Below the pieces are notes generated by a model, which did no database searches, had not been told where the DNA came from, and saw nothing but the letters and a program-made list of their open reading frames with translations. A DNA stretch of 64,000 nt from Acidobacteriota bacterium (lineage in GTDB: Bacteria; Acidobacteriota; Vicinamibacteria; Vicinamibacterales; UBA2999): positions 1 through 64,000 of the forward strand of contig JABFSA010000001.1 in assembly GCA_013140775.1 (NCBI GenBank), written 5' to 3'. Numbering within the stretch: position 1 is the first letter of the stretch; every line of letters starts with the position of its first letter. Shown here in pieces: positions 51,838 through 61,019 of the stretch. The position numbers and the translations under genes were made by a program.

Positions 51838-52588
51838 CAGCGGCCTTCACGACCCGGGAGTTCGCTTCATACGCGCGCTGTCCCAGAATCATGTTGATCA
51901 TTTCTTCGACGACGCTGACGTTGGAGTCTTCGACAAAGCCCTGCGCCAGCGTTCCGCGTGAGTCCGTGCCAGGTGTGCCCTGTGAAGGCTCGCCCGACGC
52001 CGTCGTGGCCGCGAACACGTTGCCGCCGAGAGCCCGAAGGCCCGCAGGATTGTTGAACGTCACTGTTTCGATCGTTCCAATCTGCTGGACCGCCTGGTCC
52101 CCGGCCACCACGACGGACACGATGCCGTCTTTCGAGATCGTCGTCGCCGTCGCGTTTTCAGGAATCGTGATCGCCGGCTCGACTGGATATCCGTCGGCGG
52201 TGACCACCTGTCCGTCGGCGCTGACATGGAACATGCCCGATCGGGTATAGCCAACCTCGCCGCTCGGCAGCTGCACCTGGAAGAACCCGTCGCCCTCGAT
52301 GGCAACGTCGAGAGGCCCCTTCGTCGAGCGGAGATTGCCGCGGGAGAAGTCGCGGGCCGTCGCGACGGGCCGCACGCCAAGGCCGGTCTCGAGACCAATC
52401 GGGGCCTCCCCGACTGTCGATGTCGGTGCACCCGGGATCCGCGTCTGGTCGTACACGAGGTCCTCGAACTCGACTCTGCTGCGCTTGAAACCCGTCGTAT
52501 TCACGTTTGCCAGGTTGTTGGCGATATTGTCGATGTTGGCCTGCTGTGCGTTCATCCCGCTCGCCGCCGTGTAGAGTGCCCGAATCAT
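51800..52588 (-). CDS. flgG: Flagellar distal rod protein FlgG
   Basis: The 262-residue protein starts MIRALYTAASGMNAQQANID and NIANNLANVNTTGFKRSRVE, contains RDFSRGNLRSTKGPLDVAIE and ends with the rod C-terminus INMILGQRAYEANSRVVKAA. GGAG precedes the ATG. It forms the distal rod. Confidence 0.97.
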   Translation of the reverse strand: MIRALYTAASGMNAQQANIDNIANNLANVNTTGFKRSRVEFEDLVYDQTRIPGAPTSTVGEAPIGLETGLGVRPVATARDFSRGNLRSTKGPLDVAIEGDGFFQVQLPSGEVGYTRSGMFHVSADGQVVTADGYPVEPAITIPENATATTISKDGIVSVVVAGDQAVQQIGTIETVTFNNPAGLRALGGNVFAATTASGEPSQGTPGTDSRGTLAQGFVEDSNVSVVEEMINMILGQRAYEANSRVVKAADEMLSQVNTIVR

Positions 52589-52646
52589 CTCCGTGCTCCT
52601 TCTATTCCTGGCTGAACCGCCTGTCCCGAATCATCGGGATCGCGGC

Positions 52647-53366
52647 CTATCTCCGACCGAGCTCCGTGATCGCCCGGCTGTCCACGTCGTTCATCAACAC
52701 CGAGAGCGAGCGCTGTAAGGCCTCGAAAGTCCTGCTCGCCGTCGTCAGTTCCGCGAGCCGGTCCACGATGGAGACATTGGACTGTTCGAGGGCACCGGCA
52801 CGAACGACGGGCCGTTCGACCTCCGTCGCCGGCGTGCCGTCGTTCCGGACACGAAGCGCTGTTTCGCGAACGAGCACCGCTCCCTTGTCGAACTCGACGA
52901 CCTTCAGCACACCGGCCGTCGCGCCGTTGTGCCGCACCGTTCCGTCGGCATCCACTTCCACCACACCACTGCCGAGGGTGATCGGGCCCGACGTGCCCAT
53001 GACGGCTTCGCCATCGGCGGTCGCCAGCACACCGTCCTCCCGCCGCGTGAACCGCCCGTTGCGGGTGTACCGCGGTCCGGCTGCCGTCTCGATCTCGAAG
53101 AATCCATTTCCTCCGACGGCCACATCGAGATTGCGCCCCGTTGGCGCCTGCACCCCGGCCCTCAGATCGAGCTGCGCCTTACCGCTGACGACATCGATGG
53201 CCGACTGCAGTTCAGCGCCGAACTTCTGCCTGGTCGCCTCGTTGGTCGCGGCGCGCTCCGACTTGTAGCCCGCGGTTTGAGCGTTCGCGATGTCGGACGC
53301 CAGGCGATCCAACATCTCGAGCCGCGTTCGCATGCCGCTTAGTGCGGCGTAGTACCCGCCAGCCAT
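52647..53366 (-). CDS. flgF: Flagellar proximal rod/hook protein FlgF
   Basis: The 239-residue protein has GYYAALSGMRTRLEMLDRLA with SDIANAQTAGYKSERAATNE, and NLDVAVGGNGFFEIETAAGP, followed by VSIVDRLAELTTASRTFEAL. The shorter length and position before flgG fit FlgF. It overlaps the MshEN gene by 28 bases, and a 58-base gap separates it from flgG. Confidence 0.88.
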   Translation of the reverse strand: MAGGYYAALSGMRTRLEMLDRLASDIANAQTAGYKSERAATNEATRQKFGAELQSAIDVVSGKAQLDLRAGVQAPTGRNLDVAVGGNGFFEIETAAGPRYTRNGRFTRREDGVLATADGEAVMGTSGPITLGSGVVEVDADGTVRHNGATAGVLKVVEFDKGAVLVRETALRVRNDGTPATEVERPVVRAGALEQSNVSIVDRLAELTTASRTFEALQRSLSVLMNDVDSRAITELGRR

Positions 53367-54181
53367 TGGGGGACCTCCTCGTGTGTTCCACCGGGTGTGA
53401 CGAACATCGTGTCCACACCGTGCTTGCCGACAACGCGAATCCAGGTGAGAGGGTCGAGGTGCGCTTCGCGCAGCGTGACGTCACCCGAGATGGCAGCGAC
53501 CTCGGCGATCCGGCGCGCCGCCTCGTGCCTGTCGTGCGTCCACTGCACCCGCACGCGAGACTGCGCGGGGACGTCCGCTGCGTAGGCGGCCATGAGCGCC
53601 TCGAGGTCCTCGTCGCTCACGAGGTAAACCAGAGTTTTGTGTCCAGTCAGCGCTCGAAGAGCTGTCAACGCCGTGCGTGGAACCGGAGCGGCACAGGCAA
53701 CGACCATCACCGGGATGTCTTCCCTCACTTCCGTCCGAATCGGTACAACGCCCAGAGCGCGAATCTCGTCGCGACACAGCCCGCCCGGGGCCTGTCTCAC
53801 ACATGACGGGTCCACCGTTCGCAGGTAGCTCACTCCCGCCTGGTCCGCGAGCGCACTCAACACGGCGTCTTTGTCCACGTATCCCAGACGACGAAGCTCA
53901 GCTCCAATCCTCAGACCGGACGAGCCCTGCGACTGAAGCGCCTCCTTCACCTGCGCGGATGTGATGCTGCCCGCGTGCACGAGCAGCGCGCCAAGTCGAA
54001 TCGGAGGCCTCGGAGCCGTCTCGAACGCGACGTCTGGGATGCGAAGACGGGTCTCAGCAGTGGACTCGACGCATGCGGTCGAGCAGAACCATTCGCCATC
54101 CACACGTACGCCCACTCGTGCGAGACGCACGAATGGCTGTGGTCTCCAGGTCTGACAGTCGGAACTCGCGCAGTGCGGCAT
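53339..54181 (-). CDS. MshEN-type (GspE N-terminal) protein with zinc-finger-like N-terminus
   Basis: The 280-residue protein starts with paired cysteines (MPHCASSDCQTW and WFCSTACVES), a likely zinc-binding module. Residues about 60-120 carry two MshEN-like repeats: PIRLGALLVHAGSITSAQVK with EALQSQ, and RIGAELRRLGYVDKDAVLSA with LADQAGVSYL. This motif binds cyclic di-GMP in MshE. No ATPase domain follows, only an alpha/beta end. It lies between fliN/SwrB-like and flgF, so it may sense cyclic di-GMP for the flagellum; that is inference. Confidence 0.7.
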   Translation of the reverse strand: MPHCASSDCQTWRPQPFVRLARVGVRVDGEWFCSTACVESTAETRLRIPDVAFETAPRPPIRLGALLVHAGSITSAQVKEALQSQGSSGLRIGAELRRLGYVDKDAVLSALADQAGVSYLRTVDPSCVRQAPGGLCRDEIRALGVVPIRTEVREDIPVMVVACAAPVPRTALTALRALTGHKTLVYLVSDEDLEALMAAYAADVPAQSRVRVQWTHDRHEAARRIAEVAAISGDVTLREAHLDPLTWIRVVGKHGVDTMFVTPGGTHEEVPQWLAGTTPH

Positions 54182-54189
54182 TGGTTGGC

Positions 54190-54591
54190 TCAGTTCGCCT
54201 GCAGATCACGGGCCATGCGCACTCGCAAGGCCACTTCACCTTCGGCTACGTCTTCCTGCGCTGCGATTTGCGCAACACTGTGTCCTCGTCTGGCCGCACC
54301 CACAACACGTCGCTGGCGCTGTCGCTTCGGCGTCACGGTGTCGTCGTTCCGGACGAGCTGACTGGACACCGCTTCGAAGCACCCTTCCGTCGTGTCCACC
54401 AGCAGCGCGACTGACCGCGTGAGACGGCCTACCCGTTCCTCCAGCACCGGCAGCGACGCCACCGAGGCCTGGACACTGCGCAAACACCTGATCTGAATCG
54501 CGACACAGGCAACCATCAGGGCCATCACGACAGCGTCGGCTGCTGACAGCGCCCCAAAGGAGGAAGCAATGAACTGAACGGTCTGACTCAC
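54190..54591 (-). CDS. SwrB/DUF2802-like membrane protein
   Basis: The 133-residue protein has one transmembrane helix (VVMALMVACVAIQIRCLRSV), a helical segment (VLEERVGRLTRSVALLVDTT) and a C-terminal helix-turn-helix-like end, RRGHSVAQIAAQEDVAEGEV then ALRVRMARDL. This G-x-S-x-x-x-IA-x(6-7)-GEVxL end recalls DUF2802/SwrB-type flagellar proteins found next to fliN/fliM in other bacteria. Recognition is by pattern only. It overlaps fliN by four bases. Confidence 0.55.
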   Translation of the reverse strand: MSQTVQFIASSFGALSAADAVVMALMVACVAIQIRCLRSVQASVASLPVLEERVGRLTRSVALLVDTTEGCFEAVSSQLVRNDDTVTPKRQRQRRVVGAARRGHSVAQIAAQEDVAEGEVALRVRMARDLQAN

Positions 54592-55397
54592 GAGGCAATC
54601 TCCATGTGGCGAATCCGATCGGCCGTGCCGACGACGTCGGTAATCCGAACGCCGTAGTTTCCGCTGACGGTTACGACCTCCCCGCGAGCCACAACCTGAT
54701 TGCTGACGAGCACCTCGACTGGATCATCCGGCGATCGTCCAAGGTCGATCACGGCGCCAGGCGCCAGCATCGCAAGATCCTTCAAGGTGAGCTCCGCGCG
54801 GCCAAAGCGGACGATGAGCGGCAGCTCGAGATCCAGAATCGCGTCGAGATTGGGACCGGTCGGCGAGCCTTCCTTTGTTGCCTGCGCGGGCCGAGACGAG
54901 ACCAGAGGAGGCGCCGTCGCTGCAGCCGCCGCTGGCGCTGCAATTCCGAGCACGAGCGTGCCCCACAAGGCGACGGCTGCTTGCGTCGCCGCGTTGGAGG
55001 CCTGAATCGCTCTGACGAACGCCTGCGCATCAGCAGGCTCTGCAACGACGTCCACCGACTGCACGATGACTCGAACGCCGTCCATCTTTCGCCGTTCGAT
55101 GACCGTCGCAATGGCCTGACCACACATGTCGCGCAGGCCGTCAACGAGGTCCGACTCAGGGCAATCGTCTCCGGCACCGAGCGCCAGCCGGGCAAGCTCC
55201 TGGGCCGCGCTGCGGTCGAACTGCGCGAAGAACACGCCTTCGCCGCCTTCGTCGGCCACCATCGTGATCCGGAAGCCGCCTTCGGGCCTCGTTGAGGCCG
55301 CCTCAACGGTGACCTCGGTCTCGGCAAGAGCGCCGACGACCCCGGCGAGTTCTTCCGCAAAACTCTCGATAATCTCTGAAAGAGGTACTGCACTCAT
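54588..55397 (-). CDS. fliN: Flagellar motor switch protein FliN (long form)
   Basis: The 269-residue protein has a C-terminal SpoA domain (LDAILDLELPLIVRFGRAEL, LAPGAVIDLGRSPDDPVEVL, then VARGEVVTVSGNYGVRITDV). It also has a ~150-residue N-terminal domain (FFAQFDRSAAQELARLALGA) that resembles the CheC/CheX-like part of FliY. The phosphatase motif E-x2-N is not evident. A longer FliN/FliY version is used in some phyla. It overlaps fliM by four bases. Confidence 0.88.
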   Translation of the reverse strand: MSAVPLSEIIESFAEELAGVVGALAETEVTVEAASTRPEGGFRITMVADEGGEGVFFAQFDRSAAQELARLALGAGDDCPESDLVDGLRDMCGQAIATVIERRKMDGVRVIVQSVDVVAEPADAQAFVRAIQASNAATQAAVALWGTLVLGIAAPAAAAATAPPLVSSRPAQATKEGSPTGPNLDAILDLELPLIVRFGRAELTLKDLAMLAPGAVIDLGRSPDDPVEVLVSNQVVARGEVVTVSGNYGVRITDVVGTADRIRHMEIAS

Positions 55398-56383
55398 CGA
55401 GCTGCCTCCTGCGTCGCGGCAGTCAACGCCACTCGAGCGTCCACCGCCACTGCGGCGCGGCCATCCCTACTCGTCAACCGACCGACGTACTTCACCCTGT
55501 CGCCCACTCGCACGCGCACACGCTCGTCGAGTGGCACCCCAAGACCAATCACGTCGCCCCGGCTCAGCTCCAGCACGTCACGAACCCGCATCCGCGAATC
55601 GAGCAGCGTGGACACGTCCATCGGCACGCGTCCCAGGCTTTCAACGAGGTGCGCGCGCTGGACGACCGTCGCGTTCGGAGCCGACTGCTGCCATCCCTGA
55701 CTGAACGTCAGCCCCTCGACCTCGACCGCAGCCGCGGGAAGACAGACGTGCAGAAGCCCGCGGACCTCCCCGACCTTCATGTCGAAGCCGAGCAGAAGCA
55801 TGATCTCGTTGCGTCCCGCAATCGGCAGCATCTGAGGTCTCGTTTCGCGGCCGTCAATCGTGAATCCCACCGCCGTGACCGCCTGCCACGTCTCGGTGAG
55901 ATGGCCCAGGATCAACTTGACGACCGAGTCCACGACGTTCTGTTCGATCTCGGTCAGCGCGCGGTCAGGTGCGGCGCCTCTGCCTGTGCCGCCGAGCATG
56001 CGGTCCACCATCGTGAACGCGAGCCCGGGATTGAGTTCGAGTGCGCCGAGAGGCTCGATGGTCTTGATCCGCAGGCTGTAGAACGCCGTCGGATCCGGCA
56101 GCGACATCAGGAACTCGGAGTATGAAAACTGTTCGACGGTCGCCACGGACACTTCGATGCTCGTGCGCAAATAGGCAGACAGCGAGCTCGTGACGTTTCG
56201 CGCGAAGCGATCGTGCAGAAGGTGCAGCGACCGGATCTGATCCTTCGAGATCCGGTCTGGACGCCGGAAGTCATACGCAATGACCGGCCCGGACACCGTG
56301 GCGTTGTCGCTGGGGGGCGCGTCGGTACTCGGCACCGACGCCAGCAGCGCATCGATCTCGGCCTGGGACAGAATACGAGTCAT
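55394..56383 (-). CDS. fliM: Flagellar motor switch protein FliM
   Basis: The 329-residue protein starts MTRILSQAEIDALLASV (CheY-P-binding peptide) and continues YDFRRPDRISKDQIRSLHLL with HDRFARNVTSSLSAYLRTSI. The SpoA end is VVQRAHLVESLGRVPMDV and beyond. It binds CheY-P and changes motor direction. Confidence 0.96.
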   Translation of the reverse strand: MTRILSQAEIDALLASVPSTDAPPSDNATVSGPVIAYDFRRPDRISKDQIRSLHLLHDRFARNVTSSLSAYLRTSIEVSVATVEQFSYSEFLMSLPDPTAFYSLRIKTIEPLGALELNPGLAFTMVDRMLGGTGRGAAPDRALTEIEQNVVDSVVKLILGHLTETWQAVTAVGFTIDGRETRPQMLPIAGRNEIMLLLGFDMKVGEVRGLLHVCLPAAAVEVEGLTFSQGWQQSAPNATVVQRAHLVESLGRVPMDVSTLLDSRMRVRDVLELSRGDVIGLGVPLDERVRVRVGDRVKYVGRLTSRDGRAAVAVDARVALTAATQEAAR

Positions 56384-57123
56384 CAGCGGGCCTCCGATAG
56401 CTGCAACGTCTCGCGCAGACGCGACCGAAGCCGCGCGATCGCCTGCGTGCGCAGCTGCGACACACGAGACTCACCCACGCCGATGACGGCGCCGATTTCG
56501 GCAAGCGTCAGTTCGTGCTCGTAGTACAGCGACAGGATGCGTCGCTCGCGTTCGGGCAGGCATTGCAGCGCCTTGACGAGGTGCTCACGCAGCTCCGCGC
56601 GCTCGATCCGCTCGAGTGCACCTTCCTGAGGGTCGATGGCCAGTTCGAGAATCGACGCTCCGCCGTTACCAGCCGACTGCTGGCGGATCGCGCCGACATC
56701 GAGTGCGCGCACCTGGTCCAGCATCCGGTCGTACTCTGGCTCGGTCACTCCGAGCTCTTTCGCAATCTCCAGGGCCTCCGGCTCGCGCGCCAGCGTCGAG
56801 CGAAGCCGCGCGATCGCTTCGTCCAGATCGCGCCGCATACGCCGGACCGATCGCGGCGCCCAGTCCAGTCCTCTCAATGAGTCGAGCATCGCCCCGTGCA
56901 CCCGTCGTCGCGCAAACGCGTCGAAGGGCACGCCGAGCGATGGCTCATAGCGGCTCGCCGCATCGACCAGGCCGATGACGCCGGCGCTGACGAGCTCATT
57001 CACTTCGACCTGCGCGGGTACTCGCTTCGCGAGCCGCAGGGCCAGGGCCTTCACGAGGCCCAGGTGCGCGACGATGAGGTCGTTGCGCTTATCGACGGAG
57101 GCCTTGGTGTGGCTTACGCGCAT
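56383..57123 (-). CDS. fliA: RNA polymerase sigma-28 factor FliA
   Basis: The 246-residue protein has regions 2-4 of the FliA/WhiG group: VNELVSAGVIGLVDAASRYE then PSLGVPFDAFARRRVHGAML in region 2, and LPERERRILSLYYEHELTLA with EIGAVIGVGESRVSQLRTQA in region 4. It should direct transcription from the TAAA-N15-GCCGATAA sites noted in this window and be held by FlgM. Confidence 0.96.
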   Translation of the reverse strand: MRVSHTKASVDKRNDLIVAHLGLVKALALRLAKRVPAQVEVNELVSAGVIGLVDAASRYEPSLGVPFDAFARRRVHGAMLDSLRGLDWAPRSVRRMRRDLDEAIARLRSTLAREPEALEIAKELGVTEPEYDRMLDQVRALDVGAIRQQSAGNGGASILELAIDPQEGALERIERAELREHLVKALQCLPERERRILSLYYEHELTLAEIGAVIGVGESRVSQLRTQAIARLRSRLRETLQLSEAR

Positions 57124-57965
57124 TGCGTTTCCTCGACTAGCGGTTCCTCATCCGGCCGATGTCCGACAGCCAGCGCGATTCCCTTGCCGGGCCCGTTGTT
57201 CGACATGCCTGCGAGCCTCGACGCCAGAATGCGGAAGCAGCGACTGGCGGGAGCCTGAGGCTGATGGTCAACGACGGGGCGCTGCACGAGAAGCGACTCG
57301 CGAATCGCGGGGTCGAACACAATCGAGCCCGCGTATCTCAGACTACGTTCCAGAAACCGGGTCGCTGCCAGATCGAGTTGTCTGAAGACAAGGCCTGCCT
57401 CGTCGGCATCCCGCGCCGCGCTCACCACCACGCCCACTTCCCTGGTCGGGTTCACGGTCGTGAGGATCTTGATCATCGCGTAGGCATCGACGATGGCCGC
57501 GGGGTCGAACGAGGTCACGACGATCGTGCGATCCACCAGTCGCAGCAGCTCGACGACGTTGTCTGATATGCCCGCGGCGGTATCGACAAACAGAAAGTCG
57601 AGCTCGGTGCTCATGCGCCTGATGGCGTTGCCAACGCGACGCCACTGCGCGGGAGTCAGATTCGTCAGCTCCCGGAAGCCGCTGCTCGCGGGCAGGATCC
57701 GGATGCCGAGCGGACCGTCGATGATGATCTCTTCCAGCCGCTTGCTGCCATTCAGAAAATGACCGAGGTGATGGACTGGCGCGAGGCCCAGCATCACGTC
57801 GATGTTGCCCAGCCCGAAGTCGGCGTCGATGATGCCGACGCGATAGCCCCTGCGCGCCAGCGCGGCCGCGAGATTGATGACGACGTTCGTCTTGCCGACG
57901 CCGCCCTTGCCGCTGGTGATGGCGATGACCGATCCGCGGCCGGCTTGTCTCTGTGTGTGTGTCAT
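57114..57965 (-). CDS. flhG: FlhG/MinD-like ATPase
   Basis: The 283-residue P-loop protein has VIAITSGKGGVGKTNVVINL (deviant Walker A), YRVGIIDADFGLGNIDVMLG and FLFVDTAAGISDNVVELL. FlhG with FlhF controls flagellar number and position. It overlaps fliA by ten bases. Confidence 0.93.
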   Translation of the reverse strand: MTHTQRQAGRGSVIAITSGKGGVGKTNVVINLAAALARRGYRVGIIDADFGLGNIDVMLGLAPVHHLGHFLNGSKRLEEIIIDGPLGIRILPASSGFRELTNLTPAQWRRVGNAIRRMSTELDFLFVDTAAGISDNVVELLRLVDRTIVVTSFDPAAIVDAYAMIKILTTVNPTREVGVVVSAARDADEAGLVFRQLDLAATRFLERSLRYAGSIVFDPAIRESLLVQRPVVDHQPQAPASRCFRILASRLAGMSNNGPGKGIALAVGHRPDEEPLVEETQCA

Positions 57966-58966
57966 CCGCGCAATGCCGCCTGGACTGGAAGTTCGCCGAG
58001 CGCCGACATCGCCAGCATGTCCGCGGTGGCACGACAGAGGTCATCGGGCACGCGTTGCCCGGTACCAAGGTACGAAATGGGCAACTGCTGTTCCCTGAGG
58101 AGGCTCACGAGGGGCGCGAGCGACTCGGCCTCGTCGATTCGAGTGAGGATCACGCGCGAAGGCCTCGCTTCCGCGTAGGTTTCGAAGATCCGCTTCGCCG
58201 TCCGGGGCGGTGTCCCCGCCGGAAGGACGAGGTGCGTGCGCGCGTCCGCATGGTGCGCCACGACGTCAAAGAGCTCCCGGGCCGCGGGATCGGAGGGCGA
58301 GCGCCCCGCGGTGTCTACCAGAACCGGCTGTCGTCGGCGTGCTGACAGCGCCGCTTCGAGCTCGTCGCTGTTACGTGCGATACGAAACGGCGCGTGCAGG
58401 ATCTCGGCATAGGTGCGCAGCTGTTCCACGGCGCCAATCCGCAGTCCGTCGGCGGCAATGAGGCCGAGCCTGCGCCCATCCGTCGCGCGTGCCTGCGACG
58501 CGATCTTTGCGATGGTCGTGGTCTTTCCCGCGCCGGGCGGACCCACGAACACCTCCACCTTGGCGAACTCTTCATCAGCGGTTGCGAGCGTTGACAGGCG
58601 ATGTGCCAGCGCGCCGCGAAGACTGTGCAGTGACGCGCCTCGCCGGCTCGCCGAGGGCATCGACTCCGCCACGTCGGAGGCCATCGTCGGGTCGAAACCG
58701 GCGGCGGCAAGCCTGGCCGTCACGTCGGCCACGCCTGCTTCGAATGACCGCTCGTCCGACTCCTGCCGTCGGTTCTCCGACACACGACTCTCTGCCCCCC
58801 GTTCGGCAGCCGCGACGATTTCGACCTCGCGACAGCCGACCCACCCACGCCATCCGGGTGCGGCGACCATCGTGGTCGAGAGCACGAGCGCCTGGGGGCC
58901 CAGCTCTTCGCGCACGGCCCGCAACGCGTCTCTCACGCTCTCCGCACGAAAACGCTTGTAATGCAT
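57962..58966 (-). CDS. flhF: Flagellar biosynthesis GTPase FlhF
   Basis: The 334-residue protein has an N-terminal segment MHYKRFRAESVRDALRAVRE (FlhF-type) and an SRP-type GTPase: VFVGPPGAGKTTTIAKIASQ (G1), AADGLRIGAVEQLRTYAEIL, VLVDTAGRSPSDPAARELFD (G3) and VILTRIDEAESLAPLVSLLR (G4 region). It sets flagellar placement at the pole. Short B domain; the reading frame is complete. Confidence 0.94.
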   Translation of the reverse strand: MHYKRFRAESVRDALRAVREELGPQALVLSTTMVAAPGWRGWVGCREVEIVAAAERGAESRVSENRRQESDERSFEAGVADVTARLAAAGFDPTMASDVAESMPSASRRGASLHSLRGALAHRLSTLATADEEFAKVEVFVGPPGAGKTTTIAKIASQARATDGRRLGLIAADGLRIGAVEQLRTYAEILHAPFRIARNSDELEAALSARRRQPVLVDTAGRSPSDPAARELFDVVAHHADARTHLVLPAGTPPRTAKRIFETYAEARPSRVILTRIDEAESLAPLVSLLREQQLPISYLGTGQRVPDDLCRATADMLAMSALGELPVQAALRG

Positions 58967-58967
58967 G

Positions 58968-61010
58968 TCAGTCGAGCACCGCGACCGATGCCACGTGCAG
59001 TTGCGGTGGCACCTCGTTGTGCGAAATCACGCCGATGTTCGGCAGGGCCCTCGCCAGAAGCCGCGAGAGGTGTGGACGGAGCATCGGCGTGCACAACAGC
59101 ACAGGCTGTGCCACAGCGCTCGCGATCGCTTCGGCCAGCCGCGTGGCCAGCGTCTGCGCCATCGCGGGCTCAATGGCCAGCACCGAACCCTGCTCCGTGC
59201 GAACGATGGACGAGGCCAGCTTGGCTTCAAGGGCCGGGGCAAGACTGATCGCCGGGAGATCGCCTCGATCGTTCTGATACTGCCGGCAGATGGTCCGGCC
59301 GATCGCCGTACGAACGGCCTCGGTGATGACCTCGGGGTCTTTCGTATTGACGCTCGCGTCGCCAATAGCCTCGAGAATCGTGATCAGGTCGCGCACGGGC
59401 ACGCGCTCACGCAGCAACTGGCGCAGCACACGTTGCACGTCGCCAATCGACACGAGCTTCGGAATGAGCTCCTCGACAAGCTTCGGAGACGACTCGCCCA
59501 CCCGATCGACCAGTTCCTTCGTCTGCTGTCGCGTCAGCAGATCCGGCAGGAACGTGCGAATCAGCTCCGACAGGTGTGTGGCGAGGGCCGTCGTGGGGTC
59601 CACCACCGTGTAGCCCGCGGTCGTCGCCCGTTCGCGATGGGCGACAGGAATCCACCAGGCAGGCAGACCAAACGCAGGCTCGCGTGTCTGGCTCCCCTCG
59701 ACCGGTTCGGTCGCCGTGCCTGGATTGATCGCCATCAGGCGATCGGGGACGAGGTCACCGCGCGCGACCTCCACACCCTTGACGAGAATGCTGTAGCTGC
59801 GCGGGCCAAGCTGCAGGTTGTCGGCCACCCGTACTGGAGGCACGATGATGCCGGTCTCCCCGGCGATCTGACGCCTGATGCCGCGCAGGCGACTGAGCAG
59901 GGTCCCACCCTGCTTCTCGTCGGCGAGGCCGACCAGGGCGTAGCCGATTTCAATGCTCAGCGGATCAATGAGCCCAGGCGTTTCAGGCTCAGCAGACAGC
60001 GGCTCAACCGGCGCGGTCTCTGCCGACGCCTGCTCCGCCATGTCCCGGTTCGCGTAAGCCGCCGCGCCCAGCAGTACCGCCACGGCAAGAAACGACACCT
60101 TCGGCAGTCCAGGAATGAGCGCCAATACGGTCAACGCCGCTGCTGCGACGGCCAATGGACGTGCACGCGCGAGCAACTGCACCGCGACTTCTTCACCGAG
60201 GTCAGACTCCGACGCGGCGCGGGTCGTGATGAGTGCACCCGACATCGACACGAGCAATGCGGGAATGGCCGTGACCAGGCCTTCGCCGACGGTGAGAATG
60301 GTGTAGGTTTCGGCCGCGGTGGCCAGGTCCATCCCGTGCTGGAAGATGCCGATCCCGAGCCCGGCCACGATGTTCACGGCGGTGATGATGAGAGCGGCCA
60401 CCGCGTCACGCTGCGTGAAGCGGATCGCACCGTCCATGGACCCGTAGAAGTCCGCTTCACGACGGACCCGATCCCGTCGTCCCCGTGCCTCCTTCTCGTC
60501 GATCATCCCGGCGTTGAGATCAGCGTCGATCGCCATCTGACGCCCGGGCAACGCATCGAGGGTGAACCGCGCGGTCACTTCCGAGATGCGGACCGCACCG
60601 TGATTGATCACGATGTACTGAATCGCGATGAGTACGAGGAAGACAACCGTGCCGACGACGAAGTTGCCGCCGACCACGAACTGGCCGAACGCCATGATGA
60701 CCGCGCCGGCGGCATCGATGCCGTCGCCGCCGTTCATGAGAATCAAACGTGTGGATGCCACGTTCAGTGACAGCCGAATCAACGTGAGCAACAGCAGCAA
60801 CGACGGGAAGATCGAGAACTCAACCGGCTGCTTGACATAGATGACCGTCAGCAGCAACACGACTGACAGCCCGATGTCCACCGACAGCAGCAGGTCCAGC
60901 AGCAGTGGTGGCAGAGGAACCACCATGACCATCATGACGACCAGAATGGCCGCCGGGGCGAGCAGATGGCTCGCCTTGAACGAACTGGGGAGTGGTGTCG
61001 GTGTGGCCAT
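58968..61010 (-). CDS. flhA: Flagellar export gate protein FlhA
   Basis: The 680-residue protein has eight membrane segments, starting LLAPAAILVVMMVMVVPLPP and continuing SVVLLLTVIYVKQPVEFSIF. The FHIPEP-like loop reads SIFPSLLLLLTLIRLSLNVA, then STRLILMNG. The soluble part includes GDVQRVLRQLLRERVPVRDL. It starts nine bases after flhB. Confidence 0.97.
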   Translation of the reverse strand: MATPTPLPSSFKASHLLAPAAILVVMMVMVVPLPPLLLDLLLSVDIGLSVVLLLTVIYVKQPVEFSIFPSLLLLLTLIRLSLNVASTRLILMNGGDGIDAAGAVIMAFGQFVVGGNFVVGTVVFLVLIAIQYIVINHGAVRISEVTARFTLDALPGRQMAIDADLNAGMIDEKEARGRRDRVRREADFYGSMDGAIRFTQRDAVAALIITAVNIVAGLGIGIFQHGMDLATAAETYTILTVGEGLVTAIPALLVSMSGALITTRAASESDLGEEVAVQLLARARPLAVAAAALTVLALIPGLPKVSFLAVAVLLGAAAYANRDMAEQASAETAPVEPLSAEPETPGLIDPLSIEIGYALVGLADEKQGGTLLSRLRGIRRQIAGETGIIVPPVRVADNLQLGPRSYSILVKGVEVARGDLVPDRLMAINPGTATEPVEGSQTREPAFGLPAWWIPVAHRERATTAGYTVVDPTTALATHLSELIRTFLPDLLTRQQTKELVDRVGESSPKLVEELIPKLVSIGDVQRVLRQLLRERVPVRDLITILEAIGDASVNTKDPEVITEAVRTAIGRTICRQYQNDRGDLPAISLAPALEAKLASSIVRTEQGSVLAIEPAMAQTLATRLAEAIASAVAQPVLLCTPMLRPHLSRLLARALPNIGVISHNEVPPQLHVASVAVLD

Positions 61011-61019
61011 CTATGATGC

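Noticed and set aside
58965..60770. Long open frame antisense to flhA
   Set aside because: GC-rich coding DNA often leaves a long antisense frame open. The product shows no recognisable domain and flhA on the other strand is certain.
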